This document shows positions 25,598-34,779 of a stretch of 64,000 nt of DNA, one piece after another. The notes under the pieces were generated by a model. The model saw only the letters and a program-made list of their open reading frames with translations, was not told the DNA's origin and did no database searches. Origin of the DNA: Chryseobacterium piscicola. Lineage in GTDB: Bacteria > Bacteroidota > Bacteroidia > Flavobacteriales > Weeksellaceae. Within the stretch, counting starts at the first letter, position 1; each line of letters opens with the position of its first letter. Where the stretch lies: assembly GCF_900156685.1 (NCBI RefSeq), contig NZ_FTOJ01000001.1, positions 124,001-188,000 on the forward strand. Reading direction: 5' to 3'. Both the position numbers and the translations under genes were made by a program.

Positions 25598-26536
25598 ATG
25601 AAAAAACTATTTTCAATATTTTTAATCGCAACAGCAGTATTTGCCAATGCTCAGGATTCTAAAGAAACAGCCAACAGATTTTTTTACGAGCTTAATTTTA
25701 AACCTAAAAAAGATTCAGCTAAAGTAGAAAAGGTAATTACTATTTTGGATATTACAGATAAAAACAGATCCGTTTACCAAGATTACACAGTCATTTCACA
25801 GGATTCTATCATGAAAGTGGAAATTGAAGCGATGCAGAAATCGGGTCAGATGAAAGATCTTTCAAAACTGATTAAAATGCCGAAAATTTCTGCAAGAGTG
25901 TACAAAACATATCCTACAATGAAGATTCAGTTTGTTGAGAAAATCACCAGCGGATTTACTCCTGCCAATATCGGTTATGTAGAAGATTCTAAGTTTAACT
26001 GGAAAATTCTTTCAGACAAACAAAAAATTGGCGAATACAACACCCAAAAAGCAACTACAGAATACGGTGGAAGAAAATGGACTGCGTGGTTCAGTACAGA
26101 TATTCCTTTTCAGGACGGGCCTTATAAGTTTTCTGGGCTTCCTGGTTTAATTGTAAAAATTGAAGATGATGCTAAAAATTATTCTTGGGTGCTTCAAGGA
26201 AATAAAAAAGTACAGGATTACACAGAATATTCTTACATTGAAGGTATGATGCAGGCAAAAGGTGGAAAAGTAAGCGAAATGCCTAGAGATAAATTTGAAA
26301 AGAAATTTACTGAGTTCAAAAAAGATCCGTTTGCTACGCTTAGACCAATGCTTACCCCAGAAATAACATCAAGAGCAATCCCTGGAATGGACGGAACCGT
26401 GGGAGATATGATTAAAAAACAGGAAAAACAATACAAAGATTTCTTTAAAGCAACAGACAACGAAATCGAGCCCGATTACGGAAACCTTACTGTAGGTGAA
26501 GTTGAAAGAACGGGAACTGAGAAAATCAAAAAATAA
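25598..26536 (+). CDS. GLPGLI family protein
   Basis: 312 residues with a signal peptide (cleavage after ANAQ, ~19). The name-giving motif GLPGLI is at 180-185, preceded by the usual WFSTDIPFQDGPYKF. The family is confined mostly to Bacteroidota, exported, and of unknown function. It lies 121 bp after the barrel gene but behind a strong terminator, so the two may be separately controlled. Confidence 0.9.
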   Translation: MKKLFSIFLIATAVFANAQDSKETANRFFYELNFKPKKDSAKVEKVITILDITDKNRSVYQDYTVISQDSIMKVEIEAMQKSGQMKDLSKLIKMPKISARVYKTYPTMKIQFVEKITSGFTPANIGYVEDSKFNWKILSDKQKIGEYNTQKATTEYGGRKWTAWFSTDIPFQDGPYKFSGLPGLIVKIEDDAKNYSWVLQGNKKVQDYTEYSYIEGMMQAKGGKVSEMPRDKFEKKFTEFKKDPFATLRPMLTPEITSRAIPGMDGTVGDMIKKQEKQYKDFFKATDNEIEPDYGNLTVGEVERTGTEKIKK

Positions 26537-26566
26537 AAATTCATATTTAACTTAATTATATTAAAG

Positions 26567-26606
26567 CAAACCCAAATACAGCGATGTGTTTGGGTTTGTT
26601 TCTGTT
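26567..26606 (+). terminator. terminator after the GLPGLI gene
   Basis: CAAACCCAAATACA (26567-26580) pairs with TGTGTTTGGGTTTG (26585-26598) with one G-T wobble, then a T-rich tract. Confidence 0.8.
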
Positions 26607-26637
26607 TTTTTCTAATTTAGATTTAATTTAAATAACT

Positions 26638-26645
26638 TATATTTG
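26638..26645 (+). promoter_or_regulatory. -7 box of the feoAB operon
   Basis: TATATTTG matches TAnnTTTG. The upstream TTTAG (26616-26620) is a weak -33 candidate at 17-base spacing. No iron-box-like dyad was recognised nearby. Confidence 0.6.
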
Positions 26646-26663
26646 CACGACAAATTTTCAGCT

Positions 26664-26918
26664 TTGAAACAGAGAGATCCACAGAAACTGAGCCACTTTC
26701 CTAAAAACAAAATGGGAATTATAAAAGGTTATGACAATGAGCATTTCGATATGCCCAACAAAATCCTTGAAATGGGCCTGCTTCCTGAAACTTCATTCAG
26801 AATACTGTATCAGGCACCATTCAAAGGGCCTATATATATTGAATTTGGTGAAGAAAAAAGCCGAATTGCCCTTAGAGAAGAAGAAGGAGATTTTATTATT
26901 GTTGAAGAATCAATCTAA
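26664..26918 (+). CDS. feoA: ferrous iron transport protein A (FeoA)
   Basis: 84 residues from a TTG start at 26664. SH3-like FeoA fold: KLSHFPKNKMGIIKGY, the ILEMGLLPETSFRILY signature and IALREEEGDFIIVEE. The frame is open further upstream to a TTG at 26643, but that codon lies inside the TATATTTG promoter box; the first ATG would delete the conserved LSHF segment. FeoA is a small cytoplasmic partner of FeoB. 3 bp separate it from feoB. Confidence 0.9.
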   Translation: MKQRDPQKLSHFPKNKMGIIKGYDNEHFDMPNKILEMGLLPETSFRILYQAPFKGPIYIEFGEEKSRIALREEEGDFIIVEESI

Positions 26919-26921
26919 AAA

Positions 26922-28937
26922 ATGCAGGAAAACCAAGAAAAACAATTGCTATTGGTAGGAAATCCCAATGTGGGAAAGTCTACCCTTTTCAATGCACTCT
27001 GCAATACAACACAAAAAACCGGAAACTATTCCGGAGTTACGGTTACGAGCCATTCCGGAAATTACTCTTATAAAAATGAAGAGGTAAAAATTACCGATCT
27101 TCCAGGATCGTACAGCATTTACCCAAGTTCGGAAGATGAAGCCGTTTTTTCTAAAGTTCTTCTCGACAAGAAAAACTATACCGGAGTAATTTACATCCTC
27201 GAAGCTTTAAGTATCAAACGCGGAATGCTTTTGATGCAGCAGATCTTAGATGCAGGTTTACCAATGATTGTGGTTCTCAACCAAGTCGATCAGGCAAAAA
27301 GAAGAGGAGTTGATATTGATGTAAAAAAACTAGAAGTAGCTTTAGGTTTAAAAATCATTCAGACCAATGCCAAAGAACAAACCGGAATTGAGGAGCTGAA
27401 AGAATCAATTCTGAAAAATGAGTTTAAGAAATCTTCTGTTCCTTATTTTGAAATCCCTCAAGAGCATAAAAATATTGTAGGAAAAATAGCCACTCAGCAA
27501 AATATACAAAATCCTTACAAAGCTTGGTTAAGCATCTCACTTTATTCGGATAAAAAAAATCAGGCTGAAGAAAATTCAGCTTCAAAATCTTTAAACCCAA
27601 AAAGAATTCAGGTACAAGAAACGGTTAGAAGATATCAAATTGCAGATAAAATGCTACTGGGAGTTATTTCTAAAAAGCAAAATGCAAAAGAATTGCTTAC
27701 AGAAAAATTAGACAAAATTCTCGTAAACAAAATCTGGGGTTATGTTGTTTTTCTTTTTGTTTTACTTTTCATTTTCCAATGCGTTTTCTTCTTGGCAGAA
27801 TATCCTATGAATTGGATTGATGAGCTTTTTGCTTGGCTTTCTGCTTTTTCGGAAGAGCATTTGCCAAAAGGCCCTTTAAACTCACTTATATCCAACGGAA
27901 TTATCCCTGGGATAGGCGGGATCGTTATTTTTGCCCCTCAAATTGGTATTTTATTGTTTTTTCTTTCTCTGTTAGAAGATTCGGGATATATGGCAAGAGT
28001 AGTTTTTTTGATGGACAGGTTTCTGCGCCCTTTTGGTCTCAACGGAAAAAGCATCGTTCCGCTCGTCTCAGGTACCGCCTGCGCAATACCCGCAGTAATG
28101 TCTACAAGAAATATAGAAAACGTAAGAGAAAGACTGCTCACCATTCTGATAACACCCTTCATGACGTGTTCTGCGAGGCTTCCGGTGTACAGCATTATGA
28201 TTGGTTTGATTATTTCAGACGGCAATTTCTTTGGCATATCTTACAAAGCTTTGGTACTGTTGGGAATGTATTTTTTAGGATTTTTCGTTGCACTGTTGTC
28301 TTCTTTCATTCTTAAATATTTCATTAAACAAAAAGGAAAGTCTTATCTAGTGATGGATCTTCCTACCTATAAAAAACCTCTCTTCTGGTATGATTTTAAA
28401 CTTGTTTTAGGAAAAGTTTGGGGATTTATTACCGGAGCAGGAAAAATCATTTTTGTAGTAAGTATAATTATTTGGGTATTAAGTTATTTTGGCCCTAAAC
28501 TCAATGAAAACGAAATTGTTGCCACAGATGTTGAACTAGATCACTCTTATTTGGCAAGAATGGGAAAAGCCATCGAGCCCGCCATTGCCCCTTTGGGCTA
28601 CGACTGGAAAATGGGCGTCGGCATTCTCACAAGCTTCGTTGCAAGAGAAGTTTTTGTAGGAACAATGTCTACTCTTTACAGTCTTGACGACGACGCTCCC
28701 GAAGGAAAAGTAATCGATAAAATGAGAAACGACACCAAGCCCAACGGCGAAAAAGTATTCAGTTTTGCCACCGGAATTTCTGTATTGCTTTTCTACGCCT
28801 TCGCTATGCAATGTGCATCTACTGTCGCCATCGTTTATAAAGAAACCAAAAGCTGGAAATGGACTGGTTTTCAGCTGGCTATGATGACTGGCTTGGCCTA
28901 TTTTGTGTCGCTAATTGCCTATCAGATTTTAAAATAG
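26922..28937 (+). CDS. feoB: ferrous iron transporter FeoB
   Basis: 671-residue inner-membrane Fe(II) transporter. The N-terminal G domain has GNPNVGKS (13-20), TSHSGNYSYKNEEVKITDLPGSYS and NQVD; a helical spacer follows, then the membrane domain with two Gate motifs (PLVSGTACAIPAVMSTR and FVAREVFVGTMSTLY). Length is somewhat below the E. coli protein, normal for Bacteroidota. Middle gene of feoA-feoB-small Cys-rich protein. Confidence 0.96.
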   Translation: MQENQEKQLLLVGNPNVGKSTLFNALCNTTQKTGNYSGVTVTSHSGNYSYKNEEVKITDLPGSYSIYPSSEDEAVFSKVLLDKKNYTGVIYILEALSIKRGMLLMQQILDAGLPMIVVLNQVDQAKRRGVDIDVKKLEVALGLKIIQTNAKEQTGIEELKESILKNEFKKSSVPYFEIPQEHKNIVGKIATQQNIQNPYKAWLSISLYSDKKNQAEENSASKSLNPKRIQVQETVRRYQIADKMLLGVISKKQNAKELLTEKLDKILVNKIWGYVVFLFVLLFIFQCVFFLAEYPMNWIDELFAWLSAFSEEHLPKGPLNSLISNGIIPGIGGIVIFAPQIGILLFFLSLLEDSGYMARVVFLMDRFLRPFGLNGKSIVPLVSGTACAIPAVMSTRNIENVRERLLTILITPFMTCSARLPVYSIMIGLIISDGNFFGISYKALVLLGMYFLGFFVALLSSFILKYFIKQKGKSYLVMDLPTYKKPLFWYDFKLVLGKVWGFITGAGKIIFVVSIIIWVLSYFGPKLNENEIVATDVELDHSYLARMGKAIEPAIAPLGYDWKMGVGILTSFVAREVFVGTMSTLYSLDDDAPEGKVIDKMRNDTKPNGEKVFSFATGISVLLFYAFAMQCASTVAIVYKETKSWKWTGFQLAMMTGLAYFVSLIAYQILK

Positions 28938-29090
28938 ATGGATACTTCGCTCGTCTTTCAATATGTAATCGTTGCGCTTATGGTGCTTTTCGCCTGCTAT
29001 TCTTTATACAAGACACTTAGAAAGAATTTTGCCCCAAAAAAATTCAAAAAAGGAAAGCCAGGCTGTGATTCTGATTGTGGGTGTTCATAA
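28938..29090 (+). CDS. FeoB-associated Cys-rich membrane protein
   Basis: 50 residues starting at the base after the feoB stop. One membrane helix (~5-24, VFQYVIVALMVLFACYSL) is followed by a basic linker (KNFAPKKFKKGK) and a Cys-rich tail PGCDSDCGCS. It matches the small FeoB-associated Cys-rich proteins seen in Bacteroidota, functionally comparable in position to FeoC. Metal binding by the tail is inference. Too short for many gene callers. Confidence 0.88.
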   Translation: MDTSLVFQYVIVALMVLFACYSLYKTLRKNFAPKKFKKGKPGCDSDCGCS

Positions 29091-29120
29091 ATCATTAAAA
29101 AAAGATGAAAACATTTCTTT

Positions 29121-29352
29121 AACCTTTCTCCAGTAAACGCCAAAAGAGATATGGATTATAAATTCAGCATTTACGAAGAAGCTGTATTTCGGAATATTGG
29201 ATTGTGCATCCTCCCGATAAAAATATTCAATTTTTTGTTTTGCTAAACAGAATTTTATAGGATTAAAACCCGCAACCGAAGGAGAAATTATTAGTTCCAG
29301 AACCTTTCCAGAACTGAGTTTTTCTACGGATGAGATATTTGGGAATCTTTAG
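29121..29352 (+). pseudogene. Uma2 (DUF820)-type endonuclease remnant
   Basis: C-terminal half of a Uma2-family gene broken by two frameshifts. Frame one reads NLSPVNAKRDMDYKFSIYEEA. The next reads SEYWIVHPPDKNIQFFV after loss of one base near 29184. The last reads KPATEGEIISSRTFPELSF and stops at 29352. Together they match the SP-S-A-x-x-D...YEEAGVxEYWIVdP...F pattern of the family. The N-terminal half is missing. Confidence 0.75.
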
Positions 29353-29522
29353 TTTTTGGGTTTAAGAGATTCTATTTCTTTTTGTAAAACTTCTATCAAT
29401 TGATCTTTTGCTTTAATGAGTTCTGTTGTGATTTCTTTATTTTCTTGGTAGAAATGTTCTATTTCTTGTTGATAAAGATTAGCATCATAATAATTTTTTT
29501 GAGCGTAAAGGTTAATAACTTT
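29349..29522 (-). pseudogene. C-terminal remnant of an HTH regulator-like gene
   Basis: An open 57-codon minus-strand stretch without a start codon reads YDANLYQQEIEHFYQ, then KEITTELIKAKDQLIEVLQ and IESLKPKN, stop at 29349. This is a coiled-coil tail like those ending XRE-type regulators in Chryseobacterium. The HTH part is absent. Its stop overlaps that of the Uma2 remnant on the other strand. Confidence 0.5.
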
Positions 29523-29548
29523 TCACAATTCATTCTTTCTTTTATTCG

Positions 29549-29556
29549 TATTTTTG
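29549..29556 (+). promoter_or_regulatory. -7 box of glmM
   Basis: TATTTTTG matches TAnnTTTG and lies 26 bases before the glmM ATG. No TTG was found at the -33 position. Confidence 0.5.
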
Positions 29557-29582
29557 CAAAAGTTTTAAAATTCACAAAATTT

Positions 29583-30965
29583 ATGTCTTTAATAAAATCA
29601 ATCTCCGGAATCCGAGGAACAATAGGTGGAAAAGTAGGTGATAACCTTACACCCTTGGACGTTGTAAAATTTGCGTCTGCTTTCGGAACCTGGCTTCAAA
29701 ATAATAAAAATAAAAAAGATTTAACCTTAATTATCGGTCGTGATGCGAGAATTTCAGGATTAATGGTTAATTCATTGGTTACTGCAACTTTACAAGGTTT
29801 AGGAATCAATGTGATTGATCTGGGACTTTCTACAACACCAACTGTTGAAATAATGGTTCCCGAATTAAAAGCAGACGGTGGAATCATCCTGACAGCTTCC
29901 CACAACCCAAAACAATGGAACGCCCTGAAACTTTTAAATGAAAAAGGAGAATTCATCAGCGGAGAAAATGGTGCAGAAGTTTTGGAATTGGCAGAAAATG
30001 AAGATTTCAACTACGCAGAAGTAGATGATTTAGGAAAATACGAAACGAGAGATGATGCTTTTGATATTCATATTCAGCAGATTTTAGATTTGCCTATGGT
30101 AGATGTTGAAGCCATTAAAGCTAAAAATTACAGAATCGTTCTTGATGCGGTAAACTCTACTGGAGGAATCGCAATCCCAATGCTTTTAGATAAATTAGGT
30201 GTTGAAACGGTAAAACTTTACTGTGACCCAACAGGTCATTTCCCACATAACCCTGAACCCTTGAAGGAGCATTTGGGAGACATTTGCGAATTGGTTATCA
30301 AAGAAAAAGCAGATGTAGGAATTGTTGTAGATCCGGATGTTGACAGATTGGCTCTGATTGATGAAAAAGGAGAAATGTTTGGCGAAGAATACACCTTGGT
30401 TGCTGTTGCAGATTATCTTTTGAAAAATAAAAACGGAGTGGCGATTTCAAATCTTTCTTCAAGCCGCGCTTTGAGAGATGTAGCAAAAAACCACAATTCA
30501 GAATACTTTGCAAGCGCTGTAGGAGAAGTGAATGTAGTGAATCTAATGAAAGAAAAAAATGCAGTAATTGGTGGTGAAGGCAACGGTGGTATTATTTATC
30601 CAGAGATTCATTACGGTAGAGATTCTTTGGTAGGTGTTGCTCTATTTCTCTCCCATCTTGCAAAAGAAAACAAAACGGTCTCTGAATTAAGAGCAGGATA
30701 CCCAGAATATTACATGGGCAAAAAGAAAATTGAACTTACACCGGAAATTGATGTTGATTCACTTTTAACTAAAATGGAAAAAGAGTATCAAAATGAAGAG
30801 GTTTCTACAGTAGATGGCGTAAAAATTGATTTTGAAAACAATTGGGTTCACCTAAGAAAATCTAATACAGAACCTATTATCAGAATTTACACTGAGGCAA
30901 AATCTCAGCAAGAAGCAGATGATTTAGGAGATAAAATGATTGAAAAGATAAAAAGTTTGATTTAA
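29583..30965 (+). CDS. glmM: phosphoglucosamine mutase GlmM
   Basis: 460-residue alpha-D-phosphohexomutase converting glucosamine-6-P to glucosamine-1-P for UDP-GlcNAc. N-terminal SISGIRGTIGG, phosphoserine loop TASHNP (Ser106), metal site DPDVDR, GEGNGGI sugar loop and phosphate-binding RKSNTEPIIRIY at the end. The frame extends upstream to 29400, but ATG 29583 follows the promoter and starts at the conserved N-terminus. Phosphomannomutase activity cannot be excluded. Confidence 0.93.
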   Translation: MSLIKSISGIRGTIGGKVGDNLTPLDVVKFASAFGTWLQNNKNKKDLTLIIGRDARISGLMVNSLVTATLQGLGINVIDLGLSTTPTVEIMVPELKADGGIILTASHNPKQWNALKLLNEKGEFISGENGAEVLELAENEDFNYAEVDDLGKYETRDDAFDIHIQQILDLPMVDVEAIKAKNYRIVLDAVNSTGGIAIPMLLDKLGVETVKLYCDPTGHFPHNPEPLKEHLGDICELVIKEKADVGIVVDPDVDRLALIDEKGEMFGEEYTLVAVADYLLKNKNGVAISNLSSSRALRDVAKNHNSEYFASAVGEVNVVNLMKEKNAVIGGEGNGGIIYPEIHYGRDSLVGVALFLSHLAKENKTVSELRAGYPEYYMGKKKIELTPEIDVDSLLTKMEKEYQNEEVSTVDGVKIDFENNWVHLRKSNTEPIIRIYTEAKSQQEADDLGDKMIEKIKSLI

Positions 30966-31121
30966 ATAGGAATTTTTGTATTTTTAATAAAGAAAATAAA
31001 CATAAGCACAAAAACAACCTAGAATTTTGGAAAAAGTCTGGGACATAAAATTTAATTAAAAAAGTTTTTTCGAAGTTTATAAATCAATTTTGAGCTTTGA
31101 AAATAACGGAGAGATACTATA

Positions 31122-32501
31122 TTGGAAGAATATTTTGAAAATGAACTTGTAAAAAAGTTCGAAGAAATGGTTGAGAGCAATGATGAATTCTACTACGATA
31201 CAGAAGAGTTGGAAGATATTATTGTTTATTACCTTGAGCTTGGCGACTTTAATTATGCAGATATAGCAGTGAACTATGGTCTAAAGCTACATCCAAATTC
31301 TCTAGAGATAAAAATCAAAAAACTTGAAGTTTTACTCGAATGGGAAGATTACACCTCTGCAAAAGAACTCATTAACGAGCTTAGAGGAGCATCGATGGAA
31401 AACACCGATTTTTTGGTGTGCTACGCCAAATACTATTCTAATCTAGGAAATCCCAAAAGATCAATAGATATTTGCAAAAAAGCATTAGATTTGGGCGAAG
31501 AAGAAAATTTTCTCAACAATTTTATTGCAGATGAATACATCAATTTAGGAGACCCTTTCAATGCTTTGAAACATTATCAGCAGGCTTTAAAAGATGATCC
31601 TACAGACGAATATTCATTAGAAAACATTATGATTTGCTTCAACGAGCTGAGCAAAAGTGACGAAGCAATCACTTTCCTGAATACGTATTTGGATGATTTT
31701 GCCTTTTCTGAAGTAGCCTGGAGTGAATACGGACAGTTTTATTTCAACAGAAAAAATTACGAAGAAGCCATACGAGGGTTCGATTATCTTTTGGCAATCA
31801 ACTCTAATGCGGTGGGTGTTTATGCCAGCAAAGCAGCTTGTTACGAAGCTCTGAAGCAATTTGACAAGGCCATTGAAGTGTATGAAGATATGCTGGAATT
31901 AGAATATACCAAAGCATTTACTTTTTACAAAATTGGGCTTTGTTTTAAAGCTCAAAAGCAACTTTTTGTGGCGCTTACTTATTTTCAGAAATCATTGAGA
32001 GAAGACCCTCAGTTTTATCTTTCTATGATGGAACAATCTTATTTGTACGAAGAAATGGGAGCCATGCCAGAATCTCTTCATTTTGCAAAAGAAGCCACTT
32101 TACTTAATGACAACAACCTTGAGTATCAAAAAAGGCTTGCTTTTCTTTTTATAGAATCTGGAAGGTTTGAAGAAAGTTTAGTTTGCCTGAAAAAACTGGT
32201 AGACACAGAGCCTTCCCGTTTTTACAACTGGTATGCGTATAGTGAGGTTCTAATGCTTTTGGGAGAATATGACGAAGCTGTAACTGTTGTTGAAAATGCG
32301 TTAAAATCGCACAATAGAGCAGAGTTATATTACCAGCTAAGTAATTGTTGGTTTAACCTAAGAAATCAGGAAAAAGGCGAACTGGCACTACAAAATGCTT
32401 TGGAACTTGATTCTACTTTAGCTACAGACATGCAGAAAAAATATCCTTTTATAAAAGAAGAAGTAAAAAAGGTAAAATCTAAAGTAAAAAAGAAAAATTA
32501 G
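31122..32501 (+). CDS. tetratricopeptide repeat protein
   Basis: 459 residues, almost entirely TPR helices (about eleven repeats, e.g. GDPFNALKHYQQALKDDP, KNYEEAIRGFDYLLAINSN, FDKAIEVYEDMLELE, KQLFVALTYFQKSLREDP). There is no signal peptide; it looks like a cytoplasmic scaffold. TTG at 31122 is used because the acidic N-terminus MEEYFENELVKKFEEM agrees with homologues I remember, and CGGAGAG lies upstream. The tail is a Lys-rich KKVKSKVKKKN. Conserved in Flavobacteriia; function unknown. Confidence 0.88.
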   Translation: MEEYFENELVKKFEEMVESNDEFYYDTEELEDIIVYYLELGDFNYADIAVNYGLKLHPNSLEIKIKKLEVLLEWEDYTSAKELINELRGASMENTDFLVCYAKYYSNLGNPKRSIDICKKALDLGEEENFLNNFIADEYINLGDPFNALKHYQQALKDDPTDEYSLENIMICFNELSKSDEAITFLNTYLDDFAFSEVAWSEYGQFYFNRKNYEEAIRGFDYLLAINSNAVGVYASKAACYEALKQFDKAIEVYEDMLELEYTKAFTFYKIGLCFKAQKQLFVALTYFQKSLREDPQFYLSMMEQSYLYEEMGAMPESLHFAKEATLLNDNNLEYQKRLAFLFIESGRFEESLVCLKKLVDTEPSRFYNWYAYSEVLMLLGEYDEAVTVVENALKSHNRAELYYQLSNCWFNLRNQEKGELALQNALELDSTLATDMQKKYPFIKEEVKKVKSKVKKKN

Positions 32502-32520
32502 AAAATTTTTCTATACCATA

Positions 32521-32556
32521 AAAAAGGATTTATTTAAGCTAAATAAATCCTTTTTT
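32521..32556. terminator. bidirectional terminator between the TPR and nadR genes
   Basis: Perfect 15-bp stem AAAAAGGATTTATTT / AAATAAATCCTTTTT (32521-32535, 32541-32555) with loop AAGCT; serves converging genes. Confidence 0.9.
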
Positions 32557-32656
32557 GTTTAGAAAGCCTCTCCCCTAGTCTCACAGACAGGTTTTAGTCA
32601 TCGCCCAATCAAACTCCCAAAATTTATTGCTTTTGTTATGGTTATGGTTATAATTA

Positions 32657-33649
32657 TTACATCAATAATTTTGCTTTTTCTGAAATCAATTCTTCTATAT
32701 ATCGAATTGCCCATTTTTCTCTATTACTCCGGGTACCGGAAATTTCTTTAAACACAATTCTATTTTCATTTAAAACTTTCCGATGGCTTTCGTCTAATTT
32801 ATTTCTATCATCGATTTCTAGCCGTGTTCCGTCTTGAATATATTCTGCGTCATTTGTTGAATAAAGATAAAGTTGGGCTTTATTTTTCTCACATATTTCT
32901 TCTGGAACTATTAGTTTTTTACCGAAAATAAATTCAGAATACGATTTTGTAATGTGAATATCGGTATCAATCAACGTTAAAAAACTTTCTTGATAATTCA
33001 CATTTTCAATTCTAGTGGTGTGTTCCATGTACACTTTTTCTAAATCATTAAAATCAAACTCTTTTGAATTTGAAATAAGATCTCGTCCCGCTTCCAAAAC
33101 TTTATTAGATTTAAAATAATCAGATAATTTATTGACTAAAAAAGTTTTCCCAGTAGATTCTGTGCCAAGAAAAACCACTTGTAATGCAAAATATTTCTGA
33201 ACAGATAACGGCAGATAATTCCAGTTTTCAAACAAATTTTCACGAATTTCTGAAGCTGAGATAGGGATGTTTTCCCTGTTTTCATCATACATAAAATGGT
33301 CAATATCCATAATCATAGAAAGCATTTCACCGTATTCTTCAGAAGTCACTAGAAAATCTTCATTTTTGAAATATTCTTTGAAAACTTGGCTCCATATCTT
33401 GGAAACTTCCCAATCTGAAACAGAAGTATTCGGGAAATAATTTTCTTTATACTTAAAAACCTGAACCTTTAGATTTTTATTATTCCGAAAAGTTTCCCTG
33501 ATCCATTCTTTTCTGATGTTTCCTGCTATTTTTTCCTGCTCTTCTGCACATACCAAAACGGTTACAATTCCCTTTTCAAGAGCAAACTCTATCATCTTCT
33601 TATGACCGATATGAAACGGATAAAATTTTCCAAATACAAAACCCTTCAT
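32657..33649 (-). CDS. nadR: NadR-type NMN adenylyltransferase / ribosylnicotinamide kinase
   Basis: 330 residues, two domains. The N-terminal nucleotidyltransferase has GKFYPFHIGH (7-16) and ISASEIRENL (130-139). The C-terminal P-loop kinase has GTESTGKT (162-169), then EAGRDLI and TLIDTDIHITK. It makes nicotinamide mononucleotide from the riboside and joins it to AMP to give NAD+. The HTH domain of enteric NadR is absent. It lies downstream of an NrtR-like Nudix regulator on the same strand, consistent with NAD salvage control. Confidence 0.92.
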   Translation of the reverse strand: MKGFVFGKFYPFHIGHKKMIEFALEKGIVTVLVCAEEQEKIAGNIRKEWIRETFRNNKNLKVQVFKYKENYFPNTSVSDWEVSKIWSQVFKEYFKNEDFLVTSEEYGEMLSMIMDIDHFMYDENRENIPISASEIRENLFENWNYLPLSVQKYFALQVVFLGTESTGKTFLVNKLSDYFKSNKVLEAGRDLISNSKEFDFNDLEKVYMEHTTRIENVNYQESFLTLIDTDIHITKSYSEFIFGKKLIVPEEICEKNKAQLYLYSTNDAEYIQDGTRLEIDDRNKLDESHRKVLNENRIVFKEISGTRSNREKWAIRYIEELISEKAKLLM

Positions 33650-33712
33650 TTTAATTATTTAAAAGCTTTTTATAATTATTCATCAATAATTTTGACTCAT
33701 TTTTTCATTATT

Positions 33713-33974
33713 TCAAATTGAATCTATCAACTTGTGAATGACGTATCTTGCAGCAAAACCTTTCTCTGAAGTGGCAAATACTTCGTGAGTTTTACATTTT
33801 TTCTGTCGGACTCAGATTTTTATCCTTTGATCTAAAATCTGCTTTTACAATAGCTCGATAAATAACACCATCAACACCAATTTTGCCCAATAATGAGGAA
33901 TTGGTAAATTTAAAGATGGCGTCTGCATTTATTTTCGTGATGTCGCCTTTTATTAATTTAATTATTGGCTTCAT
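33713..33974 (-). pseudogene. decayed macro-domain (ADP-ribose-binding) gene
   Basis: The first frame begins [19 protein letters not shown], then [19 protein letters not shown], which is the start of a macro domain (GDIT...NSSLLGGGGVDGAIHRA). It stops after 60 residues. A shift at the A-run near 33797-33802 restores [21 protein letters not shown], equivalent to the CKTGEA...AKYVIHTVG part, before a stop at 33713. The centre is shortened and the C-terminal half missing. It lies between nadR and nrtR. Confidence 0.8.
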
Positions 33975-34067
33975 ATTGTGCTTTTTTAAGCAAATTTCAA
34001 AGAAAACAATGTATTTGAGACCTTTTTAGCGTTAAGATCAATTACTTATTATGAATTCAAAAAAAAA

Positions 34068-34763
34068 TTAATTTATTTCAAAATAAAAACCTTTTTCTTC
34101 CAATTCTCTATATTTTTTCTGATTAAAAGTAAATAATCTTCCCGGTCTTCCACTTCCTACTTTTTTTATGTTATCTGTTTCATTCAAAAGTCCATAGCTC
34201 ATGATTTTTTTTCGGAAATTCCTGCGGTCGATTTCTTTTCCTATAATCGTTTTATAAAGGTTTTCAAGATCGGAAAATGGAAATTCTTCATTAAGAAGAT
34301 TGAAACCTATTGGTTGATAGCAAATTTTTGAACGAAGTCTTTTCAAAGCAATATCTATGATCGATTGATGATCAAAAGCCAAATTCGGAAGATTATTAAT
34401 CCCAAACCATTGCGCTTCATCCGCATCAGAATATGCCAATAACTCATGATAAGAAGGATTAACCAAACCCAAATAAGCAACCGTAACTACCCTATTTCTG
34501 GGATCACGACCTATATTCCCGAAAGTGTAGAGTTGTTCCAGAAAATCTGGTTTTATGCCCGCTTCTTCCTGCAATTCTCTTTTTACAGCGTCATCCAAGT
34601 TTTCATCATCTAAAACTAAACCTCCAGGTAAAGCCCAAACTCCTTTGAAAGGTTCAATATTTCTTTTTATTAAAAGAATCTGAAGGTCTTTTTTATCAAA
34701 ATATCCGAAAATAACAGCATCAACAGCTACTTTGATATCTTGCGGTTTTTTTGGCGAATCCAT
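34068..34763 (-). CDS. nrtR: Nudix-domain transcriptional regulator, NrtR-like
   Basis: 231 residues from ATG 34763. The N-terminal Nudix domain has the box GGLVLDDENLDDAVKRELQEEAG; the C-terminal winged helix ends with GSGRPGRLFTFNQKKYRELE. NrtR proteins bind ADP-ribose-type effectors and repress NAD genes. The upstream extension to 34799 crosses the promoter and is rejected. Its neighbour nadR makes an NAD role likely; alternatives in the same family regulate pentose or sugar use, so the exact regulon is uncertain. Confidence 0.85.
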   Translation of the reverse strand: MDSPKKPQDIKVAVDAVIFGYFDKKDLQILLIKRNIEPFKGVWALPGGLVLDDENLDDAVKRELQEEAGIKPDFLEQLYTFGNIGRDPRNRVVTVAYLGLVNPSYHELLAYSDADEAQWFGINNLPNLAFDHQSIIDIALKRLRSKICYQPIGFNLLNEEFPFSDLENLYKTIIGKEIDRRNFRKKIMSYGLLNETDNIKKVGSGRPGRLFTFNQKKYRELEEKGFYFEIN

Positions 34764-34779
34764 AATTTTATTTGCGTTA

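Noticed and set aside
27833..28315. 160-codon frame inside feoB
   Set aside because: A shadow frame of feoB on the same strand; feoB motifs account for the sequence.
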